In this document: piece by piece, positions 8,791 to 16,429 of the stretch | Layout of the letters: every line of letters begins with the position of its first letter | Numbering within the stretch: position 1 is the stretch's first letter | DNA from: CAYPNF01 sp964411985 | Lineage (GTDB): Bacteria; Verrucomicrobiota; Verrucomicrobiia; Limisphaerales; J093 | Direction: 5' to 3' | Assembly: GCA_964411985.1 (NCBI GenBank) | Contig: CAYPNF010000001.1 | Location: forward strand, 186,001 to 250,000 | DNA: 64,000 bases | Notes under the pieces: model-generated | The model's database searches: none | Seen by the model: the letters and a program-made list of their open reading frames with translations, nothing else | Told to the model about the DNA's origin: nothing | Program-made: the position numbers and the translations under genes

Positions 8791-9945
8791 TTACAGGACT
8801 TCAAGATAGAGCTGGCGCAGATCTGCGCTGGTCACGGGAACGGGGTTGGTTTGGTGACAGGGATCGTCAGTAGCTTGAGCCACCAGCGAGTCCAAGTGGC
8901 TCTCCTTGACTCCGTGATCCCGGAGTTTGGCACTCAGGCCGATCTCGCCGAGAAAACGCGCGAGGAAATCAATCGTCTGCCGATCCGCCTCGGAATCGGA
9001 ACACTTGAGAACTTCCAGCCCACAGGCCGTCCCCACGCGCCGATACAGTCCTGGCTTGCGGGCCGAGTTGAAACGCATCACCGCCACCAGGCAGAGGGCG
9101 TTTGCCAAGCCATGGTGCATTCCGCAGATGGTTGAGAGCGGATGCGCGAGGGAGTGGGTTGCTCCCAGGTCTTTCTGGAAAGCCACGGCACCCATGGCGG
9201 CCGCCACGAGCATTTTGCCACGGGCATCCAGGTCCGCCCCGTTCCGACAGGCAACCGGCAAAGCCTCGATGACAAGTCGGACGCCTTCCAAGGCGATGCC
9301 GTCGCACATGGGATGGAACTGCGGGCAGACATAGGATTCGATGCAATGGGTCAAGGCGTCAGCACCGGTGGCAGCCGTCAGCTTGGGAGGAAGTCCCACA
9401 GTGAGTCGTGCGTCCAGAATGACCAGCTTGGCCAGCAGTTCAGGATGGAATAGGACCTTCTTCCGGTTGGTGGCGGCGAGGGTCACCACGGAACTGCGTC
9501 CGACTTCGCTGCCGGTCCCGGCTGTGGTAGGGATGCAGACGAGGGGTGCCAGACCTGACCAATCGGCCTGCCAGTCAAAGGCCGCCAGTTGAAGCTCGGG
9601 ACACTTGATGAGCAACCGGGCTCCTTTCCCGGCGTCCAGGGGACTCCCCCCCCCAAACGCGATCACTCCGTCACAGTGGCCGCTTCGGTAGGCGGCGGCA
9701 GCGTCCTGGAGGTCCTGCTCGGTCGGATTCGGGTGCACGCCGGAATACAAATGCCACTGGGATCCTTTACCGCCTGGCCCCAGGGCGGCTTCCAACTGCC
9801 GATAAGCATCTGTGGAGAGCACGCCTGGGTCGGTGACAACCAAAGGCCTCAACACGTTCAAACGTTGAAGCCGTCCTGGAAGTTCAGCAACGGCGCCGGG
9901 GCCAAATAGGGTGGGAGTCGGAAAGGAGAAGGAGGTTAGGCTCAT
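8791..9945 (-). CDS. Iron-containing (group III) alcohol dehydrogenase
   Basis: 384 residues, normal family length. An N-terminal Rossmann-like domain carries FGPGAVAELP and FGGGSPLDAGKG; the C-terminal helical domain holds the metal site, with DALTHCIESYV and THSLAHPLSTICGMHHG providing the Asp/His ligands. The family oxidises primary alcohols or reduces aldehydes with NAD(P). A canonical putrescine (Puu) pathway uses a flavin amine oxidase at this step. An alcohol dehydrogenase here implies that the gamma-glutamylated substrate bears a hydroxyl group, such as an ethanolamide. It overlaps the amidotransferase gene by 4 bp (ATGA). Confidence 0.9.
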   Translation of the reverse strand: MSLTSFSFPTPTLFGPGAVAELPGRLQRLNVLRPLVVTDPGVLSTDAYRQLEAALGPGGKGSQWHLYSGVHPNPTEQDLQDAAAAYRSGHCDGVIAFGGGSPLDAGKGARLLIKCPELQLAAFDWQADWSGLAPLVCIPTTAGTGSEVGRSSVVTLAATNRKKVLFHPELLAKLVILDARLTVGLPPKLTAATGADALTHCIESYVCPQFHPMCDGIALEGVRLVIEALPVACRNGADLDARGKMLVAAAMGAVAFQKDLGATHSLAHPLSTICGMHHGLANALCLVAVMRFNSARKPGLYRRVGTACGLEVLKCSDSEADRQTIDFLARFLGEIGLSAKLRDHGVKESHLDSLVAQATDDPCHQTNPVPVTSADLRQLYLEVL

Positions 9946-10694
9946 GAGACGATGTATTTCGCAAAATTACGCAGGATGTTTCCCGCCACGGGTGTAGGTT
10001 GAAGACGGTCGAGAATCTGATCGAGGTCAAAGCTCACCCGGCTACGCCATGTATCGCGCCGCGTGCTCCAAATGAATCGCATGGTGTCAGGATCGGTCTC
10101 GGGATGGAATTGCACGCCGTGGAGCAGATCGCGCCAATGAAACCCTTGGTTCTCCGTGAAAGTCCCGCGTACGGTCAATTCGGCTCCGGGGGGCATTTCG
10201 AGGACCGCATCAGCGTGACTGGAGATCACGTCAAAATCCAGGGGCAGGTCCCGAAAGAGCGGCGACATGCGCCCCACCGGGGTCAAAGTCACAGGAGTGT
10301 TACCCAGCTCAAATCCTCCCGGGTGACGCGCAACGACGCCCCCAAGTGCACGCCCCAGGACCTGGTGACCGTAGCAAACCCCTAAGAGGGGAATCCCATG
10401 GTCGCGGCAGTGGAGGATCACTTCACACAACCGCAGGTTAACCGGGTCCTCGTTCCAAGCGTCTCTCGGAGAACCGCTGATGATCACACCGTCCACGCCG
10501 GCACGCACGGCCTGCAGGACATCGGACTCTGCGCTCACGCAAGCCAAGCGGACGTCGGGCAAGGATTCCAGCCAACGGGAATACCAGCGCGAAACGTCCT
10601 TGCGGGAATCAACGGCGGGGTAAGCAGAAGACCATAGGACCGCGTCTACCAGAAGAAGACGCTTCGGGCGAGAAGCAACACTCACAGACCCCAT
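9942..10694 (-). CDS. Class I glutamine amidotransferase-like hydrolase (candidate gamma-glutamyl amide hydrolase)
   Basis: 250 residues with the complete class I triad: nucleophile Cys107 in LLGVCYGHQ, and His197/Glu199 in QFHPETD. It is a stand-alone domain, resembling GMP-synthase-like amidotransferases; no synthetase partner is encoded nearby. It is the first gene of the operon that ends with the HAD phosphatase, so its likely task is to hydrolyse the gamma-glutamyl bond of the oxidised product and release glutamate, the step PuuD performs for gamma-Glu-GABA. PuuD itself belongs to a different branch (peptidase C26), so this would be an analogous assignment. The upstream 200 bp should contain the operon promoter, but I could not fix one. 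Confidence 0.75.
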   Translation of the reverse strand: MGSVSVASRPKRLLLVDAVLWSSAYPAVDSRKDVSRWYSRWLESLPDVRLACVSAESDVLQAVRAGVDGVIISGSPRDAWNEDPVNLRLCEVILHCRDHGIPLLGVCYGHQVLGRALGGVVARHPGGFELGNTPVTLTPVGRMSPLFRDLPLDFDVISSHADAVLEMPPGAELTVRGTFTENQGFHWRDLLHGVQFHPETDPDTMRFIWSTRRDTWRSRVSFDLDQILDRLQPTPVAGNILRNFAKYIVS

Positions 10695-10893
10695 GAGAGA
10701 AGAATGTCGTAACCGGGTTTGGAGTGTCCAGAGAAAATGATGCTCGCTTGTTTCCCTCCAACGGCTTCGGACCTCCTCAACGGGTTCCGAAGGCGGCGGG
10801 GCACGTTGCTTTCCGAGGCTTCACTGGAGATGCCGCAGCCGGAGTGGGCTTCTGTCGTCCATTCACGACATCTCGCCTTTAGCCATCGGCGAA

Positions 10894-11457
10894 TTACTTC
10901 GCATCCAGAGTCCCTGAGGTCGGAGGCGGCGGGGGATCGTTCGGCTTGGAGACAGATTCGTGGTCAGCGGACTTTTTTGCAGCAGCGCTGGCCAATAATT
11001 TGTCGAGCTCAGCCAATCGTTGTTTGGCTTTCTCCTCGCCCTGTGCAGACGCTTTCTCCAAAAGCTTGCGGCCTCTTTCCACATCCTGCTCCACGCCACT
11101 TCCGACAAGATAGCGCATGCCGAGGCTGTACTGGAAGGAGGCCATCCCCTTTTCAGCACACTGCTTCTCAAACTCCACCACGCGCTCCTGCTCCGCCACT
11201 TTCTCAGCCTCAGACTTGGGTGGCGAAGGGGGAACATAGACCGGAACCACGGCACGGGCCTGAGGTGGCTGCGGGGACAGTATGGGGGGAACCGACTGGG
11301 CTGGAGAGACTGCCTGGGTATTCTGATTACCACGGTTGGCGGGATATCCCCCACCCGCAGGATGCTGGATCGTCCGGCGGGTCACACTGCTGATCTGCGC
11401 TTGGCTTGATATGGCGCAAATCGTGCCGGCCACCAGCATGAGAAACAACGGTCTCAT
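10894..11457 (-). CDS. Secreted Sel1-like repeat protein
   Basis: 187 residues. A signal peptide of about 20 residues (MRPLFLML to SSQA) is followed by a Pro/Gln-rich linker. One clear Sel1-type repeat lies at about 105-150: FQYSLGMRYLVGSGVEQD followed by RGRKLLEKASAQGE. Then comes an alanine/lysine-rich, proline-rich tail. Sel1 repeats form helix pairs that bind partner proteins. Function unknown. It is separated from both neighbours by non-coding gaps of about 200 and 300 bp and shows no operon partner. Confidence 0.7.
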   Translation of the reverse strand: MRPLFLMLVAGTICAISSQAQISSVTRRTIQHPAGGGYPANRGNQNTQAVSPAQSVPPILSPQPPQARAVVPVYVPPSPPKSEAEKVAEQERVVEFEKQCAEKGMASFQYSLGMRYLVGSGVEQDVERGRKLLEKASAQGEEKAKQRLAELDKLLASAAAKKSADHESVSKPNDPPPPPTSGTLDAK

Positions 11458-11602
11458 ATAGCAGCCATCATGACATGCTCCCGGGGAAACCGCAAGCCGC
11501 CGGAAGGCGCAAAAACGACACTACACCCTTCGAAAAGGCGCATCCGTCAGGAGATCCTGGAAAAATACCCCAACGGAAGCCTAAGCCGTAACAATTCAGT
11601 GA

Positions 11603-11760
11603 AGAACAGGAGTCAGCGGAGACAGCAGAGATCGGGCTTGAGCGGTCTGACGATCGAGACGGACGTATCACTTTCACCGTCCAGTGAACGCTTGAACGGA
11701 CCGCGAGGAGCGATTCTGACTCCGTCTGACGGCTCTGCTCTCTCTGCTGCCTCCTGTTCA
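11603..11760. repeat. Inverted-repeat-bounded element of about 160 bp (MITE-like)
   Basis: A 28-base arm at 11603-11630 (GAACAGGAGTCAGCGGAGAC then AGCAGAG) is matched in reverse complement at 11733-11760 with about three mismatches. The roughly 100-bp interior has no convincing gene. The element fills most of the gap between the helicase and Sel1-protein genes, directly after the helicase stop. The structure fits a non-autonomous mobile or intergenic palindromic repeat. No second copy was noticed in this window, so its repeat status needs the rest of the genome. Confidence 0.5.
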
Positions 11761-11775
11761 ACTGCATGGACACGG

Positions 11776-13746
11776 CTAAGCCACCTTCACCTTGATCTTG
11801 TGATGCTGGATCTTGCTGCGGTTCAGCTTGGAGATGATGCTGTTAGCATGCTCCGCCGCCACATCTACAAACAGATGCCGTTCCCGGATATCCACCGTAC
11901 CAATCACGTCAGCGGGCAGGCCGGTTTGGCCTTGGATGGCTCGCCGGATGTCATCAGCTCCTACCCCCATTTCTTCGCCGATGCTCATGAAGAGGCGGGT
12001 TTGGCTTGCAGGGGTGCGGCGGCTTGCTGGCACCCGAGCCTCGGAGCCTTTCAGGCCAGGCTTGGCTTTCCCGAAGTAAGGCGGCAGCGAGGGCTTACGC
12101 GTCGACCAGGGTTTGGGTGCGGAGTGAGGCGCAGGTTTGATTCGAGCCACTGCTGCTGCCGGTTCGGACGGTGGCGCGGTAGGCGCAGGAGCGGGCAAAG
12201 TCGCCTTCTGCACCGCAGCGGGTGCGGGCTGGTGGACTAGTTGAGCGGGTTCATCCGGCGCCGCTGGTGGCACTGGAGCGGGAGGCCGGACGGGAGTAGG
12301 CGGAACCGACTTTTGCACCCGGGTTGGAGGTAGGGAAGCCGGACGCCGTTCCATCGGGGGCTGAACGACAGCCGGTTTCCGGGCAGGCCGGGGCTCGGAT
12401 CGTGGACCCGCTTCCGGTTGCGACCGCGAGTCCTGCCGACCTTCCCTGGCGGGAGCATCCGGCCCTTGCATAAGATGGATGAGAGCTGAGGCGACATCCG
12501 TGGAAGTGAAGCCCTCTTCGAGCAAACGCTCAACGAGATGATCGTGTTGTTTGAAGGTCTTGCCTTGAAGGATATCCCGCACTTCATCGAGGAAGACACA
12601 AGCACGGGCCTCTTCGACTTCGTCTGGAGTCGGCACGCGTGCGCGCTGGATGCGCATCTTGGTATACCGTTCGATCGTCTGGATTTGAAACATCTCCCGG
12701 CCTGACACAAAGGAGATGGCCATGCCGCTGCGGCCCGCACGGCCAGTGCGACCGATCCGGTGCACATAATCCTCCACATCGTAGGGAAGGTCATAGTTGA
12801 ACACCACTTGAACATCGTCCACGTCGATGCCGCGGGCGGCCACGTCGGTAGCCACCAGAAACTCCAGGTCCGAACGTCGGAACTTGTTCATGACCCGGTC
12901 GCGGAGGTTTTGGCTCATGTCCCCGTGGAGTCCATCCGCCGAATACCCTTGGGCATTCAGATGATCCACTAGGTCGTCCACCATGCGCTTGGTGTTGCAG
13001 AAGATGATCCCGCACTTGAGGTCATGGATATCAACCAACCGGGTGAGCAGCTCGACCTTGAACCGCCGGTCCACTTCGTAATAGATCTGTTCAACGGTGG
13101 GAACCGTCAGCGTCTTCTGCTGAATCCGGACCTGTTGAGGATCCCGGGCGTAGGTCTTGATGAGATCGAGGATGGCATTGGGAAGCGTCGCACAAAAGAA
13201 AACCGTCTGGCGCTCTGCCGGCACACCTTGGAGGATGAATTCGATGTCCTCGCGAAATCCCATATCCAACATCACATCCGCCTCGTCGAGAATGACCATC
13301 TTCACCGCGTCAAGCCTGAGGGTGAGCCGACGCATATGGTCCATGACTCGCCCGGGAGTTCCGATGACGATCTGAGCGCCGGCCCTGAGCCCGGCAAACT
13401 GGCGCTCATAGGATTGCCCTCCGTAGATCGGGAGCGCGTGAACGCCACGCTTGAAGATCGCCAGCTTGTGAACCTCCTCCGCCACCTGCACGGCCAACTC
13501 CCGGGTAGGGCATAAGACCAGCACTTGCACCGCTCGTTTGGCCGGATCCACCTTCTCCACCGCCGGAATCGCAAACGCAGCCGTCTTCCCCGACCCCGTC
13601 TGGGATTGCCCCACCACGTCGCGGCCCTGCAGCAGCACCGGAATCGCCTCGGCCTGGATGGGGGCAGCCTGCTCGAAACCGAGCTTGTCGATCGCTTTGA
13701 GCACGTCGGTCGAGATACCCAGTTCAGAAAAAAGCTTCGGAGTCAT
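11776..13746 (-). CDS. DEAD-box ATP-dependent RNA helicase with DbpA-type RNA-binding tail
   Basis: About 656 residues. Helicase motifs in order: a Q-motif region (FEQAAPIQAEAIP), SQTGSGKT (Walker A), PTREL, TPGR, DEAD, CATLP in place of the usual SAT, then the second RecA domain with IIFCNT, ATDVAARGID and HRIGRTGRAGR. A proline/alanine-rich, low-complexity linker of about 150 residues follows, then a C-terminal DbpA-like RNA-binding domain (RLFMSIGEEMGV to HHKIKVKVA). Roles in ribosome assembly or cold adaptation are usual for this class. The ATG at 13746 gives the normal MTPKLFSELG start; an ATG at 13782 would add 12 residues. Monocistronic by spacing. Confidence 0.92.
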   Translation of the reverse strand: MTPKLFSELGISTDVLKAIDKLGFEQAAPIQAEAIPVLLQGRDVVGQSQTGSGKTAAFAIPAVEKVDPAKRAVQVLVLCPTRELAVQVAEEVHKLAIFKRGVHALPIYGGQSYERQFAGLRAGAQIVIGTPGRVMDHMRRLTLRLDAVKMVILDEADVMLDMGFREDIEFILQGVPAERQTVFFCATLPNAILDLIKTYARDPQQVRIQQKTLTVPTVEQIYYEVDRRFKVELLTRLVDIHDLKCGIIFCNTKRMVDDLVDHLNAQGYSADGLHGDMSQNLRDRVMNKFRRSDLEFLVATDVAARGIDVDDVQVVFNYDLPYDVEDYVHRIGRTGRAGRSGMAISFVSGREMFQIQTIERYTKMRIQRARVPTPDEVEEARACVFLDEVRDILQGKTFKQHDHLVERLLEEGFTSTDVASALIHLMQGPDAPAREGRQDSRSQPEAGPRSEPRPARKPAVVQPPMERRPASLPPTRVQKSVPPTPVRPPAPVPPAAPDEPAQLVHQPAPAAVQKATLPAPAPTAPPSEPAAAVARIKPAPHSAPKPWSTRKPSLPPYFGKAKPGLKGSEARVPASRRTPASQTRLFMSIGEEMGVGADDIRRAIQGQTGLPADVIGTVDIRERHLFVDVAAEHANSIISKLNRSKIQHHKIKVKVA

Positions 13747-13782
13747 AATGATGTGGGATGAGATTCCGCCATCCCAAGGCAA

Positions 13783-14099
13783 ACACGAGTGGTTCTCTGA
13801 GCCTGGGATAGGCGGAGCTAGGCGGGTTCTTGCCGCTCAAAGAAACATTAGCAGACTACTCATCAAATAGCCAGGCTTTCCGGAGGGGTCGGGAAACGCG
13901 ACTGGAGCCGTGGCGACCCGGCGTGAAACCGAACCTTCGAGAAATGGTGTTTTCTACCCCTTGACTCCCAGAAGAGCAGGCCTAAGTTGGGTTAGAAGTT
14001 CGCAGATCTGTTTGGTTCGTTCACTGCGAGCTAGTGTTCGAAAACCTGATCCGAGCGAGCCCAACGGGATCTCACAGTAGGCTCCGTTGGAGGTTAGGC
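13783..14099. other. Intergenic region upstream of the helicase
   Basis: It contains no convincing gene. It should hold the helicase promoter, but I could not assign -35/-10 boxes with confidence. The minus-strand frame that crosses it overlaps the glycosidase gene in another frame and has no family features. Confidence 0.35.
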
Positions 14100-14126
14100 G
14101 GGGACCGCAAACAGTCCGCGGTCCCC
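14100..14126 (-). terminator. Hairpin downstream of the GH106-like gene
   Basis: Perfect 9-bp inverted repeat GGGGACCGC / GCGGTCCCC with a 9-base loop, 38 bp after the stop of the glycosidase gene at 14165. The stem is strong, but no U-tract follows on the minus strand, so it could be a transcript-end stabiliser rather than an intrinsic terminator. Confidence 0.45.
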
Positions 14127-14164
14127 ATTTCGTTTGGTGGGTGATGCTTTTCTTGGCTTCGCAG

Positions 14165-16381
14165 TCACTCTCGACTACCCACAAAGAAGACAGATGAGAC
14201 CGGTCCAAGCTCCAGCGGAACGGCAGTGACGCCTCCGGCTGAGGAGGACTCCAAGGCCGTAATGCTTCCGGTGTGCGGATTCCAACGCTCCAACCGGAGA
14301 TTTCCTCGCAACCGAATTCCGACGGAGACAGGCGTGTCCGAGGAGTTCGCGAAGAAATAGAACTCACGATCCCCAACCTGCTTATGGAGAGCGCTGAGAT
14401 ATCCTCCTTGGACCGAAAGCCGTTTGGACCAGCCAAGGTCCGGCACCGGCACCGCCTCAGCTACAGCTGCCGCCAAGGAGTCTGCATCCGCCGTCCTTAG
14501 GAACCATGCCGCTCCGCCTCGAGAGTTCTTGGCAAGAGTCGGGGCGGATCCGCTTCCCAGGGAAATGCCGGGCCCGAAGATCTGGCGAACCAGTGTTTGG
14601 ACCGCCGCGTCTTTGCCGGCCTCAACCGACCGATCCGGCAACCGCGTGGTGGCAATGATCTTTCCGCCGACGTCGTAAAACCGCTTCAGCTTGGCAAGGG
14701 TTTTCACAGAGATCGCCTCGCAGCCAGGCAGGACCAGCAATTGATAATCCTGAGCCAATTCAGGCTGCTGCAAATGCATGATTCGGCCCTGCAGGACGCA
14801 CCGGTTTTGAAACGTCTCAGGGTGGAGATAAGTAAAGTCCTGGCGCAATTCCAAGGACAACCTTTCCCCTACATCCATGTAATCGGCCCACTTGGGTATC
14901 AACCCGCCCTCATAGGGTGTTCCCACCCCAAAATGGTACGCAGCCTGCAAACCCTCAATGGGGTAAAGCACGGCAATGTCCACCATGGGACGTCCCTGCT
15001 GGAGGATGCGCTGCAGCCTGGCAATGTATTCGTTATAGGCGGGCAGTTCGGCCGCGTAAGGTGCCGTACGGAAGGAGAGTTCGGGTTGGAAGATGATTTT
15101 ATTGGTCTGGTACCAAACGGCATGGGGCACCATCATATTGACACCCTTGGCAAACTGATCCATCGCTTCCCGATAGAGGTTGGGGAGTGGCAAATCTATG
15201 CCTCCATAACACTCGGTCATCACCCGGCGCCGTCCATAGTTCAGGGCTGCTGAACTGACCACCTTGTACATCTTCGAGCCCCGTCCATAAGCGAATACCT
15301 GGTCCAAACCGGGGATTTGTTGATATTCGAAAACCTTGATCAGGTCGCCACACAATCCCACCGGGTTCACAATTTCTTCCTGATCCACATGGCCGGTCAG
15401 CTCGATACCGTGCGCGTGACACCAGTCCGCGAGGGTTTTCACAAATCCGCGCGAGAATAGCTCAGCGCGAAAACCGAAGAGTAGGTGGCGCGCGGGGGCG
15501 GTATCGGGGCCGATGTCGTACCAGAGCGCAGGATAGAGGAGTGCAGGACTCCGGCCATAGCGCTTCTGATAGAGCTGGTTGAACCGCGGCGTCCAGGCGC
15601 GCCCGCCCTGCACCCAGTGGAAGGTCGGTTCATCGTAGAACGCGCTGTCGATGGTCTTGCCAAAATGCTCTGGGAAAGTGCGGTAGTATTGCTCGTAAGT
15701 AAGCCCAACGAACTTCTTCACCGCCTCGGGATCCAGATAATCCACCAAGCCCCCTGCCCCATCCGGTACGCATACGAAGAGCATCACCTTCCAGGATCCA
15801 GCAGGAACCCGCCAGGTGAGGCGACGATCTTTGATGTGGCGGACCAAGTCGAGTCGCTGAAACGTAGTGGTGTTCATCCCCACTGCGGCCATAAGTTCTC
15901 CGATGGCCGGCGCCTCCAACACCACGACGCCCGGTCCGGTGAGGTTGGTTTCGACCAGGTCCAAACGCTTGCTCAACGCCTCCGGAAACCGCTGACTCAT
16001 CAGACCGCCCGCCGAGCCGCTGGGAAACCAAAACTCATCGTAGAGACACATCTTCTGCCCCAGCCGCGCCGCCGTGTCCACCGCATGCTTGTAGTGCGAT
16101 AGAAACTCCGGGCCCATGAACGGTACCCCCATTTCCTTGGTGGGGAGGATGCCAAATCCGTGGTACCCGCTACCCACGGACTTCTCCATGATCTCGGTGG
16201 TGCGCTCCTTGGCGAGGGGACCATTCCAAAACCACAGCGGGCGGGACTTCATGGACGCCGGAGGCCGACCGAAGTCCCGGGCCAGATCAGCAATGCTGGG
16301 ATCCGCCGCCTGCAAGAAACCGCTCTCAAGAAGGAGAGTAACGAAGAGCACCCGGATTATCGACGTAGAAAGGGAATTCAT
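14165..16381 (-). CDS. Secreted glycoside hydrolase, GH106 (alpha-L-rhamnosidase)-like
   Basis: 738 residues with a signal peptide (MNSLSTSI to LQAA). The opening RPLWFWNGPLAKERTTEIM with SGYHGFGILP matches the start of the barrel in GH106-type proteins (PLVWWHWMNG...GIGGF). Further barrel markers are LYDEFWFPSG, SAFYDEPTFHW with acidic residues suited to catalysis, and TGHVDQEE. A glutamine-amidotransferase-like domain (YQLLVLPGCEAIS) and a C-terminal beta domain (FYFFANSSD, RLERWNP) follow, as in that family. The family assignment is by motif memory only. It is the last gene of the 25.2-14.2 kb locus, 48 bp after the GH38-type gene. Confidence 0.65.
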   Translation of the reverse strand: MNSLSTSIIRVLFVTLLLESGFLQAADPSIADLARDFGRPPASMKSRPLWFWNGPLAKERTTEIMEKSVGSGYHGFGILPTKEMGVPFMGPEFLSHYKHAVDTAARLGQKMCLYDEFWFPSGSAGGLMSQRFPEALSKRLDLVETNLTGPGVVVLEAPAIGELMAAVGMNTTTFQRLDLVRHIKDRRLTWRVPAGSWKVMLFVCVPDGAGGLVDYLDPEAVKKFVGLTYEQYYRTFPEHFGKTIDSAFYDEPTFHWVQGGRAWTPRFNQLYQKRYGRSPALLYPALWYDIGPDTAPARHLLFGFRAELFSRGFVKTLADWCHAHGIELTGHVDQEEIVNPVGLCGDLIKVFEYQQIPGLDQVFAYGRGSKMYKVVSSAALNYGRRRVMTECYGGIDLPLPNLYREAMDQFAKGVNMMVPHAVWYQTNKIIFQPELSFRTAPYAAELPAYNEYIARLQRILQQGRPMVDIAVLYPIEGLQAAYHFGVGTPYEGGLIPKWADYMDVGERLSLELRQDFTYLHPETFQNRCVLQGRIMHLQQPELAQDYQLLVLPGCEAISVKTLAKLKRFYDVGGKIIATTRLPDRSVEAGKDAAVQTLVRQIFGPGISLGSGSAPTLAKNSRGGAAWFLRTADADSLAAAVAEAVPVPDLGWSKRLSVQGGYLSALHKQVGDREFYFFANSSDTPVSVGIRLRGNLRLERWNPHTGSITALESSSAGGVTAVPLELGPVSSVFFVGSRE

Positions 16382-16429
16382 GGTTCAGTGCACAGTTGAA
16401 ACCGCAGGCCACGCGAGGTCAATGGCAGA

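Noticed and set aside
3483..10694. Canonical putrescine (puu) operon
   Set aside because: No PuuB-type flavin oxidase and no PuuP permease are present. The alcohol dehydrogenase, organophosphate carrier and phosphatase do not fit putrescine.
11468..11773. 101-codon minus-strand frame over the inverted-repeat element
   Set aside because: It is a conceptual translation of the palindromic element; composition is Ser/Arg-rich with no conserved protein motif.
13954..14436. 160-codon minus-strand frame crossing the end of the GH106-like gene
   Set aside because: Out of frame with the glycosidase it overlaps for 270 bases, no family match, and its stop-proximal part contains the hairpin region.
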